The position numbers and the translations under genes were made by a program. From the NCBI RefSeq assembly GCF_040838345.1, contig NZ_JBAKFF010000001.1:992001-1056000 (forward strand): 64,000 bases of DNA. Reading direction: 5' to 3'. Within the stretch, counting starts at the first letter, position 1. The number at the start of each line of letters is the position of its first letter. Below are positions 18,583 to 30,184 of the stretch, in pieces. The DNA is from Spiribacter sp. 1M189 (GTDB lineage Bacteria > Pseudomonadota > Gammaproteobacteria > Nitrococcales > Nitrococcaceae). Below the pieces are notes generated by a model. That model did not search any database. It saw nothing but the letters and a program-made list of their open reading frames with translations, and was not told where the DNA came from.

Positions 18583-19416
18583 ATGCATTCCAACCCTGTA
18601 TTCACCCTGCGACGCCTGTTGCCCGCCCTTCTGCTGGCGGCCGGCCTGAGCACTGCCCAGGCCCAGGAGGCTGTGGTCCTCGCCGAGATCAATGGCGAGC
18701 CCATCACCGAGCGCGAACTCGATCTGCTCGTGGAGCAGCAGACCCAGGGCAGGTCGGACATCCCGCCCGCCCAGCGGCGGCAGTTCCTGCAGGAGACCAT
18801 CAACCTGATGCTGCTCGCCCAGGCCGGAGAGGCCGATGGGCTCGAGGAGAATCCTGATCTGCAGGCCCAGCTCAACAACAACCGCCGGACCTCCCTCGCC
18901 CAGGCGTTTGTCCGCCAGCTGACCACCGAGGAGCCGGTGGCCGAGTCGGTGCTGCGCGAACGCTACGAGGCGGAATACGGCGGCGACACCCCGCTTGAGT
19001 ACAAGGCACGTCATATCCTGGTCTCGGAGCGTGATCAGGCCGAGGGCATCATCAGTCGGCTCGAAAACGGCGAGGACTTCACCGATCTGGCCCGCCAGTA
19101 TTCCCAGGACGGCAGTTCCGAGCGCGGCGGCGACCTCGGCTGGTTCGCCGCCGGCGACATGGTGGCGCCGTTCTCCGAGGCGGTGGCGGGCCTGAAGGCC
19201 GGCGAGCTGACAGCGGAGCCGGTGGAGACCCGGTTCGGCTGGCATGTCATCCGCCTCGACGAGACCCGTGAGACGGCGGCGCCGGCGTTTGGCGACGTCG
19301 CCGGTCAGCTGCGCATGCGCATCATCAACGAGCGGATCCAGGAGCGCCTGGCGACGCTGCGCGATAATGCGAACATCGATTACGAAGCCTCGTGGGCCAC
19401 ACCCGATAACGGGTAG
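18583..19416 (+). CDS. Periplasmic parvulin-type peptidyl-prolyl isomerase (PpiC/SurA-like)
   Basis: A 277-residue exported folding factor. It starts with a signal peptide (RLLPALLLAAGLSTAQAQ), then a SurA_N-like helical region with NGEPITERELD, then a parvulin domain (about 140-235) with ARHILVSERDQAE, GGDLGWFAAGDMVAPFSEAV and TRFGWHVIRLDE. The ATG at 18583 was preferred to a GTG at 18571 because GAGTAAG precedes it and the signal peptide then has a normal length. It follows bolA directly and converges on ligA. Confidence 0.88.
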   Translation: MHSNPVFTLRRLLPALLLAAGLSTAQAQEAVVLAEINGEPITERELDLLVEQQTQGRSDIPPAQRRQFLQETINLMLLAQAGEADGLEENPDLQAQLNNNRRTSLAQAFVRQLTTEEPVAESVLRERYEAEYGGDTPLEYKARHILVSERDQAEGIISRLENGEDFTDLARQYSQDGSSERGGDLGWFAAGDMVAPFSEAVAGLKAGELTAEPVETRFGWHVIRLDETRETAAPAFGDVAGQLRMRIINERIQERLATLRDNANIDYEASWATPDNG

Positions 19417-19434
19417 CCGCGCCGAACGGACCCG

Positions 19435-19453
19435 GGCCGCCCGCGAGGGCGGC

Positions 19454-19454
<1 letters not shown>
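19435..19454. terminator. Convergent hairpin between PpiC and ligA
   Basis: GGCCGCCC and GGGCGGCC form a perfect 8-bp stem closed by a GCGA tetraloop (GNRA type), in the 37-base space between two converging genes and touching the ligA stop codon. There is no T-run on either strand, so termination may be Rho-assisted or the hairpin may stabilise 3' ends. Confidence 0.5.
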
Positions 19455-22482
<3,028 letters not shown>

Positions 22483-22535
22483 GCCAGTGTCCGCTCCCAT
22501 AACCGGCGTCAGGTTGCAACGCCGCTTGTCTTAAC

Positions 22536-25500
22536 TCAAGCATCCGCCCCGGCCATCTCCACGGCGGATTCCACATCAACGGCCACCAGACGAGAGACAC
22601 CGGCCTCCGCCATGGTCACGCCGGCGAGATGACTGGCAGCCTCCATGGTGGTCTTGTTGTGGGTGATGACGATGAACTGAACACGGGATGACATCTCACG
22701 AAGCAGGTCACAGAAGCGCCCCACGTTCGCCTCATCCAGCGGCGCATCCACTTCGTCCAGCATGCAGAACGGCGCGGGGTTGAGCTCGAAGATCGCGAAC
22801 ACCAGCGATACCGCGGCGAGCGCCTTCTCGCCCCCCGATAACAGGTGGATGTTGGTAATCCGTTTGCCCGGCGGGCGCGCCATGATCGTCACACCCGTCT
22901 CCAGCAGATCATCCTCGGTCATTTCCAGGAACGCCTCGCCGCCGCCAAACAGCCGGGGGAAAAGCCGCTGCAGCCCGCTGTTGACCTTCTCGAAGGTCTC
23001 CCGGAAGCGGGCGCGGGTCTCCCGATCAATTCGCTGGATGGCACCCTGCAACGTCTCCAGCGCCTCGGCCAGATCCGACTGCTGCTCATCCAGATAACCC
23101 TTGCGCTCCGCCAGCGCCCGATGCTCATCAATCGCCGCCAGGTTGATCGGACCAAGACGGCGGATGCGGCTGTCGAGCCGCTCCAGCTCAGTCTCCCATT
23201 CCGCCTCCGTCGCCTGCGCCGGTAATGCCTCCGCCGCTTGCAGCTGATCCACTTCGATGGCGTCGAGCTGCTCCTGTTGCGTGCCCAGCCGCGCCCCGAT
23301 TTCGGTATCCCGGTGCCGGGCCGACTCGGCCGCCTCGCGCAGTTCCGCCACGGCCCGCTCGGCCGCCATACGCTGCTGATCGAGTGTGCGCAGCGACGCC
23401 TCGGTTTCCTCGAGGCCGCGTCGCGCTTCAGTCAACTCGCCTTCCACGTCCACGCGCCGGGCGAGGAGCGCCTGTCGCTCATCCTCGAGTTCCCCTTGCG
23501 GATCATCGACGGCGTCAAGCGCCGCCTGCAGTTCGTCGCGACGTTGCGCATACCGTTCGCGCTGCTGCTCGAGTCGCGCGATCGCCTCGTCCATGGACTG
23601 ACGGGCGGTTTGTGCACTCTCCAGCCGGACGGCCAGATCCTGACGGCGGTCCCGGGCCGACGCGGCATTGTCACGGGCCTCGTCGAGCGCCGCCTGCGCC
23701 GATTCACGGTCGGCCTCCAGCGGCCGCTGGCGCTGCTGCGCCGCCTCGGCTTCATCAAGCGCCGCCTCAAGCCGTTCCCGCGCCTCGCGGATCGACGTGT
23801 CGGCGCTCGCCATGGCCTGCTGCAGCTCGGCGTGTTCGCTCTGCAGTGCCGCGGCGCGTTGCCGGCGGGCGTCCATCTGGGCCTGCTCGGACTCCAGGCG
23901 CGCGTGCTGCGCCGCCAGATCCCGGTCAATCGCATTGCGCCGGTCGATTTCGGCCTCGAGCCGGGCATCCAGGTCATCCAGCACGGCATTCTCCCTGGCC
24001 AGTGCCGATTCGGCATCGGCCGCTTCCTGCTGAAGCCGGGTGATGGCCTTCTGCGCCGCATCGATCTCGCGGCGCCTGGCGACCACGCCGGCCTCTGGAT
24101 TGTCCTCCACCGCCATCAGGCGCAGCCAGTGGTGGCCGTGCCAGTGTCCATCGCGCGTGACCACGGAGTGGCCCTGGGGCAAAGTCGCCAGCAGCGCTCG
24201 AGCGCCGCCGTCATCCTCGGTGGCGTGGACGCCCGCCAGCAACTCCGCCAGCGCGTCCGTGCCGCGCACATACCGGCTAAGCGGCCGCCCGCCAGCATTG
24301 GCGTCATGGGAAGCGCTCGTTCGGGATTCCTGAAACAGCATGACCCGACCACTGGCCGGTGCAGCAAGCGAACCGGCAAAGAGTTGATCATCCACCGCTT
24401 CAACCGCCTGTAGCGCCTCGCCAAGGACCATCTCGACGGCGAGTTCCCAGCCCGGCTCAACATCCAGGCGATCGGCAAGCCGGCGACTGGGGTCCAGATC
24501 GAGTTGGGCAAGCCAATCGGCAACGCCCTCTCTGGCACCCAGGGCGGCTTCCTGCAGGGTCTCCAGCGAAGCCAGCCGGGCTTGTTGCTCGGCGAGCGCC
24601 GTGCGCCGGGAAGACAGCCGCTCGCTTGCGTCATCACGCTCGATACAGCGGTCACTGATGTCGCTCTGCCAGCCTTCGATGCGCTCATGCCGATCGGCTC
24701 GATCCGCCGCGAGTTCATCGATGGCCGACCGAAGCGCATCCAGCGGTGCGGCATCCGCCTCAGCCAGCGTGGCGAGTTCGCTATCCAGACGCTCGCGGCG
24801 ACGCTGCTGATCCACCTGTCGCCCCTCGAGCTGCTCGATGCGGGTGCGCTCCACCTGGGCGCGACGCTCGGCATCGGCACGCTCGTCGGCCAGCACATCC
24901 CGCGCCTCCCGGGCCGTCTCCAGCTGGAGGCGCGCTTCCGCCACACGGGCATCAGCCTCGCCGAGGCTCGCATCGGCTTCGTCAAGCTCCGGCTGCAGAG
25001 TCGCGAGCCTGTCGTCGAGAACACGCTGCTTCTCGCGATCCTGCTCAAGCGACTGCGTATTCTCGCCGATGGACTCACTGATCCGGGTCAGCTCGCGTTG
25101 ACTGTCCTCACGGATCTGCCGGTTATGGCTGATGCGCTGCTCCAGGCGGGCGATATCGGAGCCGAGCTGGTAGTACCGTCCCTGGATGGCGTTGAGCCGA
25201 TCACTCGCCTCCGACTGGCTGGCACGCAGCGAGGTCATTTCACGCTCGCAGCGGCGCTGCTCGGAGAGCCGCGCCTCGAGGGCCGTGTTGCGCTCTGCGA
25301 GCTCGGACTGGATGCGGGCACGCTCGGCCTCCAGCCCGCGAATGCGCAGCATCAAGAGCTGGGCACGGCGCTGGCGCTCCTCGGCCTTGAGTTCGCGATA
25401 GCGCTCGGCGGTTTCCGCCTGTCTCGAGAGCTTGTCCAGCTGCCGGCTCACCTCGTCCCGGACGTCTTCCAGGCGGTCGAGATTCTCACGGGTGTCGCGC

Positions 25501-26051
25501 ATGCGCCGTTCGGTCTCCCGCCGACGCTCTTTGTAAAGACTGATGCCCGCCGCTTCCTCGAGATAGGCGCGCAGCTCCTCGGGCTTGGCCTCGATCAGCC
25601 GGGAGATGGTGCCCTGCTCGATAATCGAGTAGCTCCTGGGGCCGAGCCCGGTGCCGAGGAATACATCGGTAATGTCACGACGCCGGCAGCGGCTGCCATT
25701 GAGGTAGTAAACCGACTGGCCATCGCGGTTGACCTGACGGCGGACGGCGATTTCAGCGAAGGCCGCGTACTGGCCGCCGAGGCTGCCGTCGGCGTTATCG
25801 AAGACCAGCTCGATACTCGCCTGGCCGACGGGCTTGCGGCTCCCCGAACCGGTAAAGATGACGTCGGCCATGGAGCCGCCGCGCAGATGCTTCGCCGAGC
25901 TCTCTCCCATGACCCAGCGCACGGCATCGATAATATTGGACTTGCCACAGCCATTGGGGCCGACGATGGCCGTTATGCCGCCGGGAAGCGGCACCGGTGT
26001 CGAGTCGACAAACGATTTAAAGCCGTTGAGGCGGATTCTGCTGAGCCGCAT
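22536..26051 (-). CDS. smc: Chromosome segregation protein SMC
   Basis: ATPase of the SMC-ScpAB condensin. The 1171-residue protein has Walker A (VGPNGCGKSNIIDAVRWV) near residues 29-46, two long Arg/Glu/Ala/Gln-rich coiled coils (about 170-500 and 670-1000) flanking a hinge (about 510-660, including GWELAVEMVLGEALQAVE), then the signature LLSGGEKALAAVSLVFAIF and Walker B CMLDEVDAPLDEANVGRF. The start is the first ATG of a typical MRLSRIRLNGFKSFVD N-terminus. Its partners scpA/scpB are at 14.6-16.0 kb; zipA and ligA follow downstream. Confidence 0.97.
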   Translation of the reverse strand: MRLSRIRLNGFKSFVDSTPVPLPGGITAIVGPNGCGKSNIIDAVRWVMGESSAKHLRGGSMADVIFTGSGSRKPVGQASIELVFDNADGSLGGQYAAFAEIAVRRQVNRDGQSVYYLNGSRCRRRDITDVFLGTGLGPRSYSIIEQGTISRLIEAKPEELRAYLEEAAGISLYKERRRETERRMRDTRENLDRLEDVRDEVSRQLDKLSRQAETAERYRELKAEERQRRAQLLMLRIRGLEAERARIQSELAERNTALEARLSEQRRCEREMTSLRASQSEASDRLNAIQGRYYQLGSDIARLEQRISHNRQIREDSQRELTRISESIGENTQSLEQDREKQRVLDDRLATLQPELDEADASLGEADARVAEARLQLETAREARDVLADERADAERRAQVERTRIEQLEGRQVDQQRRRERLDSELATLAEADAAPLDALRSAIDELAADRADRHERIEGWQSDISDRCIERDDASERLSSRRTALAEQQARLASLETLQEAALGAREGVADWLAQLDLDPSRRLADRLDVEPGWELAVEMVLGEALQAVEAVDDQLFAGSLAAPASGRVMLFQESRTSASHDANAGGRPLSRYVRGTDALAELLAGVHATEDDGGARALLATLPQGHSVVTRDGHWHGHHWLRLMAVEDNPEAGVVARRREIDAAQKAITRLQQEAADAESALARENAVLDDLDARLEAEIDRRNAIDRDLAAQHARLESEQAQMDARRQRAAALQSEHAELQQAMASADTSIREARERLEAALDEAEAAQQRQRPLEADRESAQAALDEARDNAASARDRRQDLAVRLESAQTARQSMDEAIARLEQQRERYAQRRDELQAALDAVDDPQGELEDERQALLARRVDVEGELTEARRGLEETEASLRTLDQQRMAAERAVAELREAAESARHRDTEIGARLGTQQEQLDAIEVDQLQAAEALPAQATEAEWETELERLDSRIRRLGPINLAAIDEHRALAERKGYLDEQQSDLAEALETLQGAIQRIDRETRARFRETFEKVNSGLQRLFPRLFGGGEAFLEMTEDDLLETGVTIMARPPGKRITNIHLLSGGEKALAAVSLVFAIFELNPAPFCMLDEVDAPLDEANVGRFCDLLREMSSRVQFIVITHNKTTMEAASHLAGVTMAEAGVSRLVAVDVESAVEMAGADA

Positions 26052-26084
26052 TGACGCTTGAGGCCATCCCGCGCTGAAGCGTCA
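26052..26084 (-). repeat. Inverted repeat abutting the smc start codon
   Basis: TGACGCTT (26052-26059) and AAGCGTCA (26077-26084) are perfect 8-base inverted copies with a 17-base loop. In the mRNA one arm ends directly at the smc ATG and the loop holds the only purine-rich (GGGATGG) candidate ribosome site. It may be a translation-controlling hairpin or an operator. Confidence 0.45.
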
Positions 26085-26137
26085 AAAATACCCATTTTGG
26101 CCGTGACTGGGAAATCTCGCGGTGTTGCGGCCCCTCG

Positions 26138-28021
26138 CTAGCCGTCCCCGCCGCGGCCGAGGCGGCGGTAGAGGGTGCTCCGACTGATGCCAAGCGCACG
26201 GGCCGCCGCGCTGTAATTGCCATCGTGGGCTGCCACCGCCGCCTCCATGCAACGCCGCTCGGCGGCTCGCAGGTCCCCGGACGCGTCCGCGATCGCCAAC
26301 GAGGCCGGCGCCGCATCCGCCATCAGGGTCTCTGGCAAATCGCCGACGCTGACGGGCTGGCCCGGCTCGCGCAGTGCGATGGCCGTGCGAAGCACGTTGT
26401 GAAGCTCCCGCAGGTTGCCTGGCCAGTGGTGGTCCAGCAACCTCTCCCGGGCATCCGCCGACAGCTTCGCCCGTGAATCCTCGTTTGCAATGAACCGGTC
26501 GATCAGCGCCGCCAGATCCGCCCGTGAGCGCAGCGGCGGGAGCTGAATTCTCAGACCGCAGAGACGGTAATAGAGATCGGCGCGAAAGCGCCCCTCGGCG
26601 ACCATCGCGGCCAGGTCGCAATGCGTGGCGCTGATCAGCGAGAAATCCACTTCGCGCGGCGCGCCCCCGCCCACCGGCAAGACGCTGCGCTCCTGGATGA
26701 CCCGCAGCAGCCGGGTCTGCAGGGCCAGCGGCATATCACCGATCTCGTCGAGAAACAGCGTACCGCCATTCGCCTCCATGACACGGCCGTCAGCCCCGCT
26801 GGCACTGGCGCCGGTAAAGGCACCCGGAACGTAACCGAACAACTCCGCCTCCGCGAGCCCCTCGGGTATCGCGGCGCAGTTCACCGTCACCAGTGGCCCG
26901 TCGGATCGCGGACCGCGCTGATGCAGCGCCCGTGCGACCCACTCCTTACCGGTCCCGGTCTCCCCCTCGATCAATAGAGGGATCCCGCGGGCGAATACGC
27001 GATGCGCACGCTGCAGCGTCTCCGCGACCGCCGGGTCGCCGGCATGCAGTTCGCTGAACCGATCCTGGTCGCGTGCCCGATCCGTGTCAGTCAGAGGAAC
27101 AGAATGTGCGGTGGCGTGATGCGTGGGCTTGATCACACGGACGCAGACGGTGATGCCACTCGTGGTGCGGATCATCTGCGAGATCGAATCACTCCTCAGG
27201 AGGTGCTCCAGTGATCCCTCGAACAGGGCCTCGAATCCGGTGCCCGGCGCCAGGTCGGCGAAATGCGAGCGTGCCACGGCATTCAGCGCGAGCAGCCGAC
27301 CGTCACCATCCACCGCGGCAATGCCCTCGCCGAGAGTACCCAGGAGCTCCGGCCGGGCATGGAAATGCAGATAGATGGCCTCCGGGAACTCCGCCGCCAG
27401 CATCCGGTTCTCGATCATCCGGGCACCCATTCGAACGAGTCCGAGGGCATGCAGCTGACGCGCCGGCTGATCACCCGAGACGTCAAGCAGTCCGATGATT
27501 CCGCCGGCCGGATCACGGATGGGCGTTGCCGCACAGGTCAGGAATGTATTGCACTCAAGAAAGTGTTCCGGCCCATGAACGGAGGCACAGCGGCCTTCGG
27601 CCAGGGCAACGCCGATGGCGTTGGTGCCACGCGCCCCCTCGCCCCAGCACGCGCCGGGCGAGAGCGCCACCTGCTGGCTGCGCTCGCGGAAGCCCGGATC
27701 CCCCTGGCGCTCGAGAATCACGCCGTGGGCATCCGCCAGGAGGACCGCGCTGCCACTGCCGGCGATCTGCTGGTGAAGGTTTTCGAGCTCCGGGAGGGCA
27801 AATGCGATGAGCCGTTCGTTCTCGGCCCGGACGAGTCGCAGGGCGGCGGCATCGAGCACGGCGTCAGCGGCGCAGAGCCCCGGCGAGAGACCCGCACGCT
27901 GAACACGCTGCCAGGAGGCTGCAACCCCATCGGCGGCACCGGGCGGCGACAGGTCGCCCGCCAGCAGCTGGCGTCGGACATCCACCAACTCATCACGGCC
28001 GCTCAATGGCCGATCATCCAT
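26138..28021 (-). CDS. acoR: Sigma-54-dependent transcriptional activator, AcoR-like
   Basis: A 627-residue enhancer-binding protein. It has an N-terminal sensor region with a GAF-like part ([54 protein letters not shown]) and a PAS-like stretch (about 230-320). The AAA+ domain carries Walker [16 protein letters not shown], the sigma-54 contact motif GAFTGA and Walker [16 protein letters not shown]-terminal Fis-type helix-turn-helix ([20 protein letters not shown]) ends the protein. The ATG follows AGGAGGAGG. It is divergent from an aldehyde dehydrogenase, the typical arrangement of AcoR/acetaldehyde-dehydrogenase regulators. The effector (acetoin, aldehyde or alcohol) cannot be read from the sequence. 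Confidence 0.88.
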   Translation of the reverse strand: MDDRPLSGRDELVDVRRQLLAGDLSPPGAADGVAASWQRVQRAGLSPGLCAADAVLDAAALRLVRAENERLIAFALPELENLHQQIAGSGSAVLLADAHGVILERQGDPGFRERSQQVALSPGACWGEGARGTNAIGVALAEGRCASVHGPEHFLECNTFLTCAATPIRDPAGGIIGLLDVSGDQPARQLHALGLVRMGARMIENRMLAAEFPEAIYLHFHARPELLGTLGEGIAAVDGDGRLLALNAVARSHFADLAPGTGFEALFEGSLEHLLRSDSISQMIRTTSGITVCVRVIKPTHHATAHSVPLTDTDRARDQDRFSELHAGDPAVAETLQRAHRVFARGIPLLIEGETGTGKEWVARALHQRGPRSDGPLVTVNCAAIPEGLAEAELFGYVPGAFTGASASGADGRVMEANGGTLFLDEIGDMPLALQTRLLRVIQERSVLPVGGGAPREVDFSLISATHCDLAAMVAEGRFRADLYYRLCGLRIQLPPLRSRADLAALIDRFIANEDSRAKLSADARERLLDHHWPGNLRELHNVLRTAIALREPGQPVSVGDLPETLMADAAPASLAIADASGDLRAAERRCMEAAVAAHDGNYSAAARALGISRSTLYRRLGRGGDG

Positions 28022-28033
28022 GGCCTCCTCCTC

Positions 28034-28050
28034 TGTCGCATTCTGCGACA
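28034..28050. promoter_or_regulatory. Palindromic activator-binding site (TGTCGCA-N3-TGCGACA)
   Basis: A perfect 7+3+7 palindrome, 12 bases upstream of the regulator's ATG and about 110 bases upstream of the -24 element of the divergent dehydrogenase. A degenerate second copy (TGTCTCA-ACC-CGGCACA, 28054-28070) is centred 20 bases away, i.e. about two helical turns, and a half site TGCGACA recurs at 28205-28211. Position fits an upstream activating sequence for the AcoR-like protein and autoregulation of its own gene. Confidence 0.75.
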
Positions 28051-28159
28051 GGTTGTCTCAACCCGGCACATTGGCCGGCGGACTCTGGCGGTCCGCTTAC
28101 TGATCAGCATCGCCCCAAAAAACGCTCATGACAAGGGTAGGCGCGTTGGCAGGCCATGC

Positions 28160-28174
28160 TGGCCCGGATCTTGC
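28160..28174 (+). promoter_or_regulatory. Sigma-54 (-24/-12) promoter of the aldehyde dehydrogenase
   Basis: TGGCCCG-GATC-TTGC matches the TGGCACG-N4-TTGC consensus at all but one specified base, with the exact GG-to-GC spacing. Transcription would start near 28186, leaving a leader of about 48 bases to the ATG at 28235. The divergent gene encodes a sigma-54 activator, which supports the call. Confidence 0.8.
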
Positions 28175-28234
28175 CATACCGGAGGGTGTCGGCCCATTCA
28201 TCGGTGCGACAACACGAACAACGGAGGAGAGAGC

Positions 28235-29755
28235 ATGATCTACGCAAATCCCGGTAGCAGTGACGCCATCGTCAGCTTCAAGACCCAGTACGGCAACTTC
28301 ATCGGTGGCGAGTGGAAGGCCCCGGTGGATGGCGAGTACTTCGAGAACCCCACACCGGTCACCGGCCAGACCTTCTGCAGCATCCCCCGCTCCAAGGCCG
28401 CCGACATCGAGCTCGCCCTGGACGCCGCCCACGCCGCCAAGGACGCCTGGGGAAAAACGCCGGTCGCTGAGCGCGCGGTCATTCTCAACCGCATCGCTGA
28501 TCGCATGGAGGAGAATCTCGAGAAAATCGCGGTCGCCGAAGCCTGGGAAAATGGCAAGCCTGTGCGTGAAACGCTGGCCGCCGACATCCCGCTAGCCATT
28601 GATCACTTCCGCTACTTCGCTGGCGTGATCCGCGCCCAGGAAGGCACGCTCGGCGAGCTGGACAACGACACCGTGGCCTATCATATCCATGAGCCACTGG
28701 GCGTGGTCGGGCAGATCATCCCCTGGAACTTCCCGATCCTCATGGCGACCTGGAAAATCGCACCGGCGCTCGCCGCTGGCAACTGCATCGTTTTGAAGCC
28801 CGCCGAACAGACACCGGCCAGCATCCTGCTGCTGGTGGAGATGATCGCCGATCTGCTGCCGGCCGGCGTACTCAACGTGGTCAACGGCTTCGGCGCCGAG
28901 GCAGGCAAGGCCCTGGCCTCGAATCCGCGCATCGCCAAGGTCGCGTTCACCGGCGAGACCACCACCGGGCGGCTGATCATGCAGTACGCCTCGGAGAACC
29001 TGATCCCGGTCACCCTGGAGCTGGGCGGTAAGTCGCCCAACGTCTTCTTCGAGGACTGCTTTGCCGCGGACGACGGCTTCCGGGAGAAGTCGCTCGAGGG
29101 CTTTGCCATGTTCGCCCTTAACCAGGGCGAGGTCTGCACCTGCCCGTCGCGGGCGCTCGTACAGAAATCGTTCTACGGCGATTTCATGGACGCCGCCCTT
29201 GATCGCGTCAGCCGTATCAAGACCGGCAATCCGCTTGACACCGACACGATGGTGGGCGCTCAGGCGTCGCGTGATCAGCTCGAGAAAATCCTCGCCTACC
29301 TCGATATCGGTAAGCAGGAGGGCGCGAAGGTGCTGGCCGGTGGCGAGCAGCTTCACCCGGAGGGTGATCTGGCAGGCGGGTTCTATGTCCAGCCCACGGT
29401 TTTCGAGGGCCACAACCGCATGCGGGTCTTCCAGGAGGAGATCTTCGGGCCGGTCGTCTCGGTCACCGACTTCAGCGACATGGATGATGCACTGGCGATC
29501 GCCAATGACACGCTCTACGGCCTGGGCGCCGGGGTCTGGTCGCGCAGCGCGCATACCACCTACCGCATGGGCCGCGGCATCCAGGCCGGTCGCGTCTGGA
29601 CCAACTGCTACCACCTCTACCCGGCGCATGCCGCGTTTGGCGGTTACAAGCACTCGGGTATCGGCCGCGAGAACCACCTCATGATGCTGGCGCACTACCA
29701 GCAGACCAAGAACCTGCTGGTCAGCTACAGCGAGGCACCGATGGGGCTGTTCTGA
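28235..29755 (+). CDS. exaC: NAD-dependent aldehyde (acetaldehyde) dehydrogenase
   Basis: Oxidises aldehydes, probably acetaldehyde, to the acid. The 506-residue protein resembles ExaC/AldB/Aco[20 protein letters not shown], the catalytic Glu in [13 protein letters not shown], and the nucleophile region [18 protein letters not shown] (Cys-x-Cys with an extra cysteine, as in this subgroup). The C-terminus has [10 protein letters not shown] and [13 protein letters not shown]. The ATG is preceded by GGAGGAGAGAGC. Its acetate product would be activated by the acetyl-CoA synthetase at 36.9 kb. Expression is probably sigma-54-dependent through the divergent AcoR-like protein. Confidence 0.92.
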   Translation: MIYANPGSSDAIVSFKTQYGNFIGGEWKAPVDGEYFENPTPVTGQTFCSIPRSKAADIELALDAAHAAKDAWGKTPVAERAVILNRIADRMEENLEKIAVAEAWENGKPVRETLAADIPLAIDHFRYFAGVIRAQEGTLGELDNDTVAYHIHEPLGVVGQIIPWNFPILMATWKIAPALAAGNCIVLKPAEQTPASILLLVEMIADLLPAGVLNVVNGFGAEAGKALASNPRIAKVAFTGETTTGRLIMQYASENLIPVTLELGGKSPNVFFEDCFAADDGFREKSLEGFAMFALNQGEVCTCPSRALVQKSFYGDFMDAALDRVSRIKTGNPLDTDTMVGAQASRDQLEKILAYLDIGKQEGAKVLAGGEQLHPEGDLAGGFYVQPTVFEGHNRMRVFQEEIFGPVVSVTDFSDMDDALAIANDTLYGLGAGVWSRSAHTTYRMGRGIQAGRVWTNCYHLYPAHAAFGGYKHSGIGRENHLMMLAHYQQTKNLLVSYSEAPMGLF

Positions 29756-29777
29756 GTTCTGCACGCGCTAGGATAAG

Positions 29778-29804
29778 GCGTCGGCCGCGACAAGCGGCCG
29801 GCGT
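29778..29804 (+). other. Intercistronic hairpin between aldehyde dehydrogenase and DUF779 gene
   Basis: An 11-bp stem (core CGGCCGC/GCGGCCG, outer pairs including two G-T wobbles) with a GACAA loop lies in the 75-base gap. No T-run follows, so it looks like a 3'-stabilising or partial termination element that could lower expression of the second gene relative to the first. Confidence 0.5.
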
Positions 29805-29830
29805 CTGCTCAACAGTCGGAGGAGAGTCTC

Positions 29831-30184
29831 ATGGTGGAAAAAGAAGCCAAGGTCAGCGCCACACCGGCTGCGGAAGCGCTGGTCAGGGAGCTGCGGCAAC
29901 GCCACGGCCCGCTGGTCTTTCACCAGTCGGGCGGCTGCTGTGACGGCAGTGCGCCGATGTGCTACCCCCGCGATGAATTTCGCATTGGCGCCCGGGACGT
30001 TCACCTGGGTGACATTGCCGGTGAGCCGTTCTACATCGGCGGCGATCAGTATGAACTATGGGCCCACACCAACCTGATCATCGATGTCGTCGAGGGAAGA
30101 GGCTCGGGCTTCTCGCTGGAGGCGCCCGAGGGCAAACGCTTCCTGACCCGCTCCGAGGTGTGTGGCGTGCCCGCTTCGCGCTAG
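29831..30184 (+). CDS. DUF779 family protein
   Basis: A 117-residue protein of unknown biochemical function. DUF779 proteins are repeatedly found next to acetaldehyde dehydrogenases, as here. The conserved core is GPLVFHQSGGCCDGSAPMC, with C36, C37 and C44, and another cysteine, C111, near the C-terminus. Together with Asp/Glu/His residues (DQYELWAHTNLIIDV) these could bind a metal or serve a redox role; this is inference. GGAGGAGAGTCTC precedes the ATG. It probably shares the sigma-54-dependent transcript of the dehydrogenase. Confidence 0.88.
   Translation: MVEKEAKVSATPAAEALVRELRQRHGPLVFHQSGGCCDGSAPMCYPRDEFRIGARDVHLGDIAGEPFYIGGDQYELWAHTNLIIDVVEGRGSGFSLEAPEGKRFLTRSEVCGVPASR

Noticed and set aside
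23238-24413. Long plus-strand open frames opposite smc (also 24504-26054)
   Set aside because: High-GC antisense shadows of smc codon bias; no recognisable domain, and the minus-strand SMC motifs are intact.
27263-28234. Long open frame continuing upstream of the aldehyde dehydrogenase start
   Set aside because: It is antisense to the AcoR-like gene and crosses the regulatory region; the dehydrogenase family N-terminus and ribosome site place the start at 28235.
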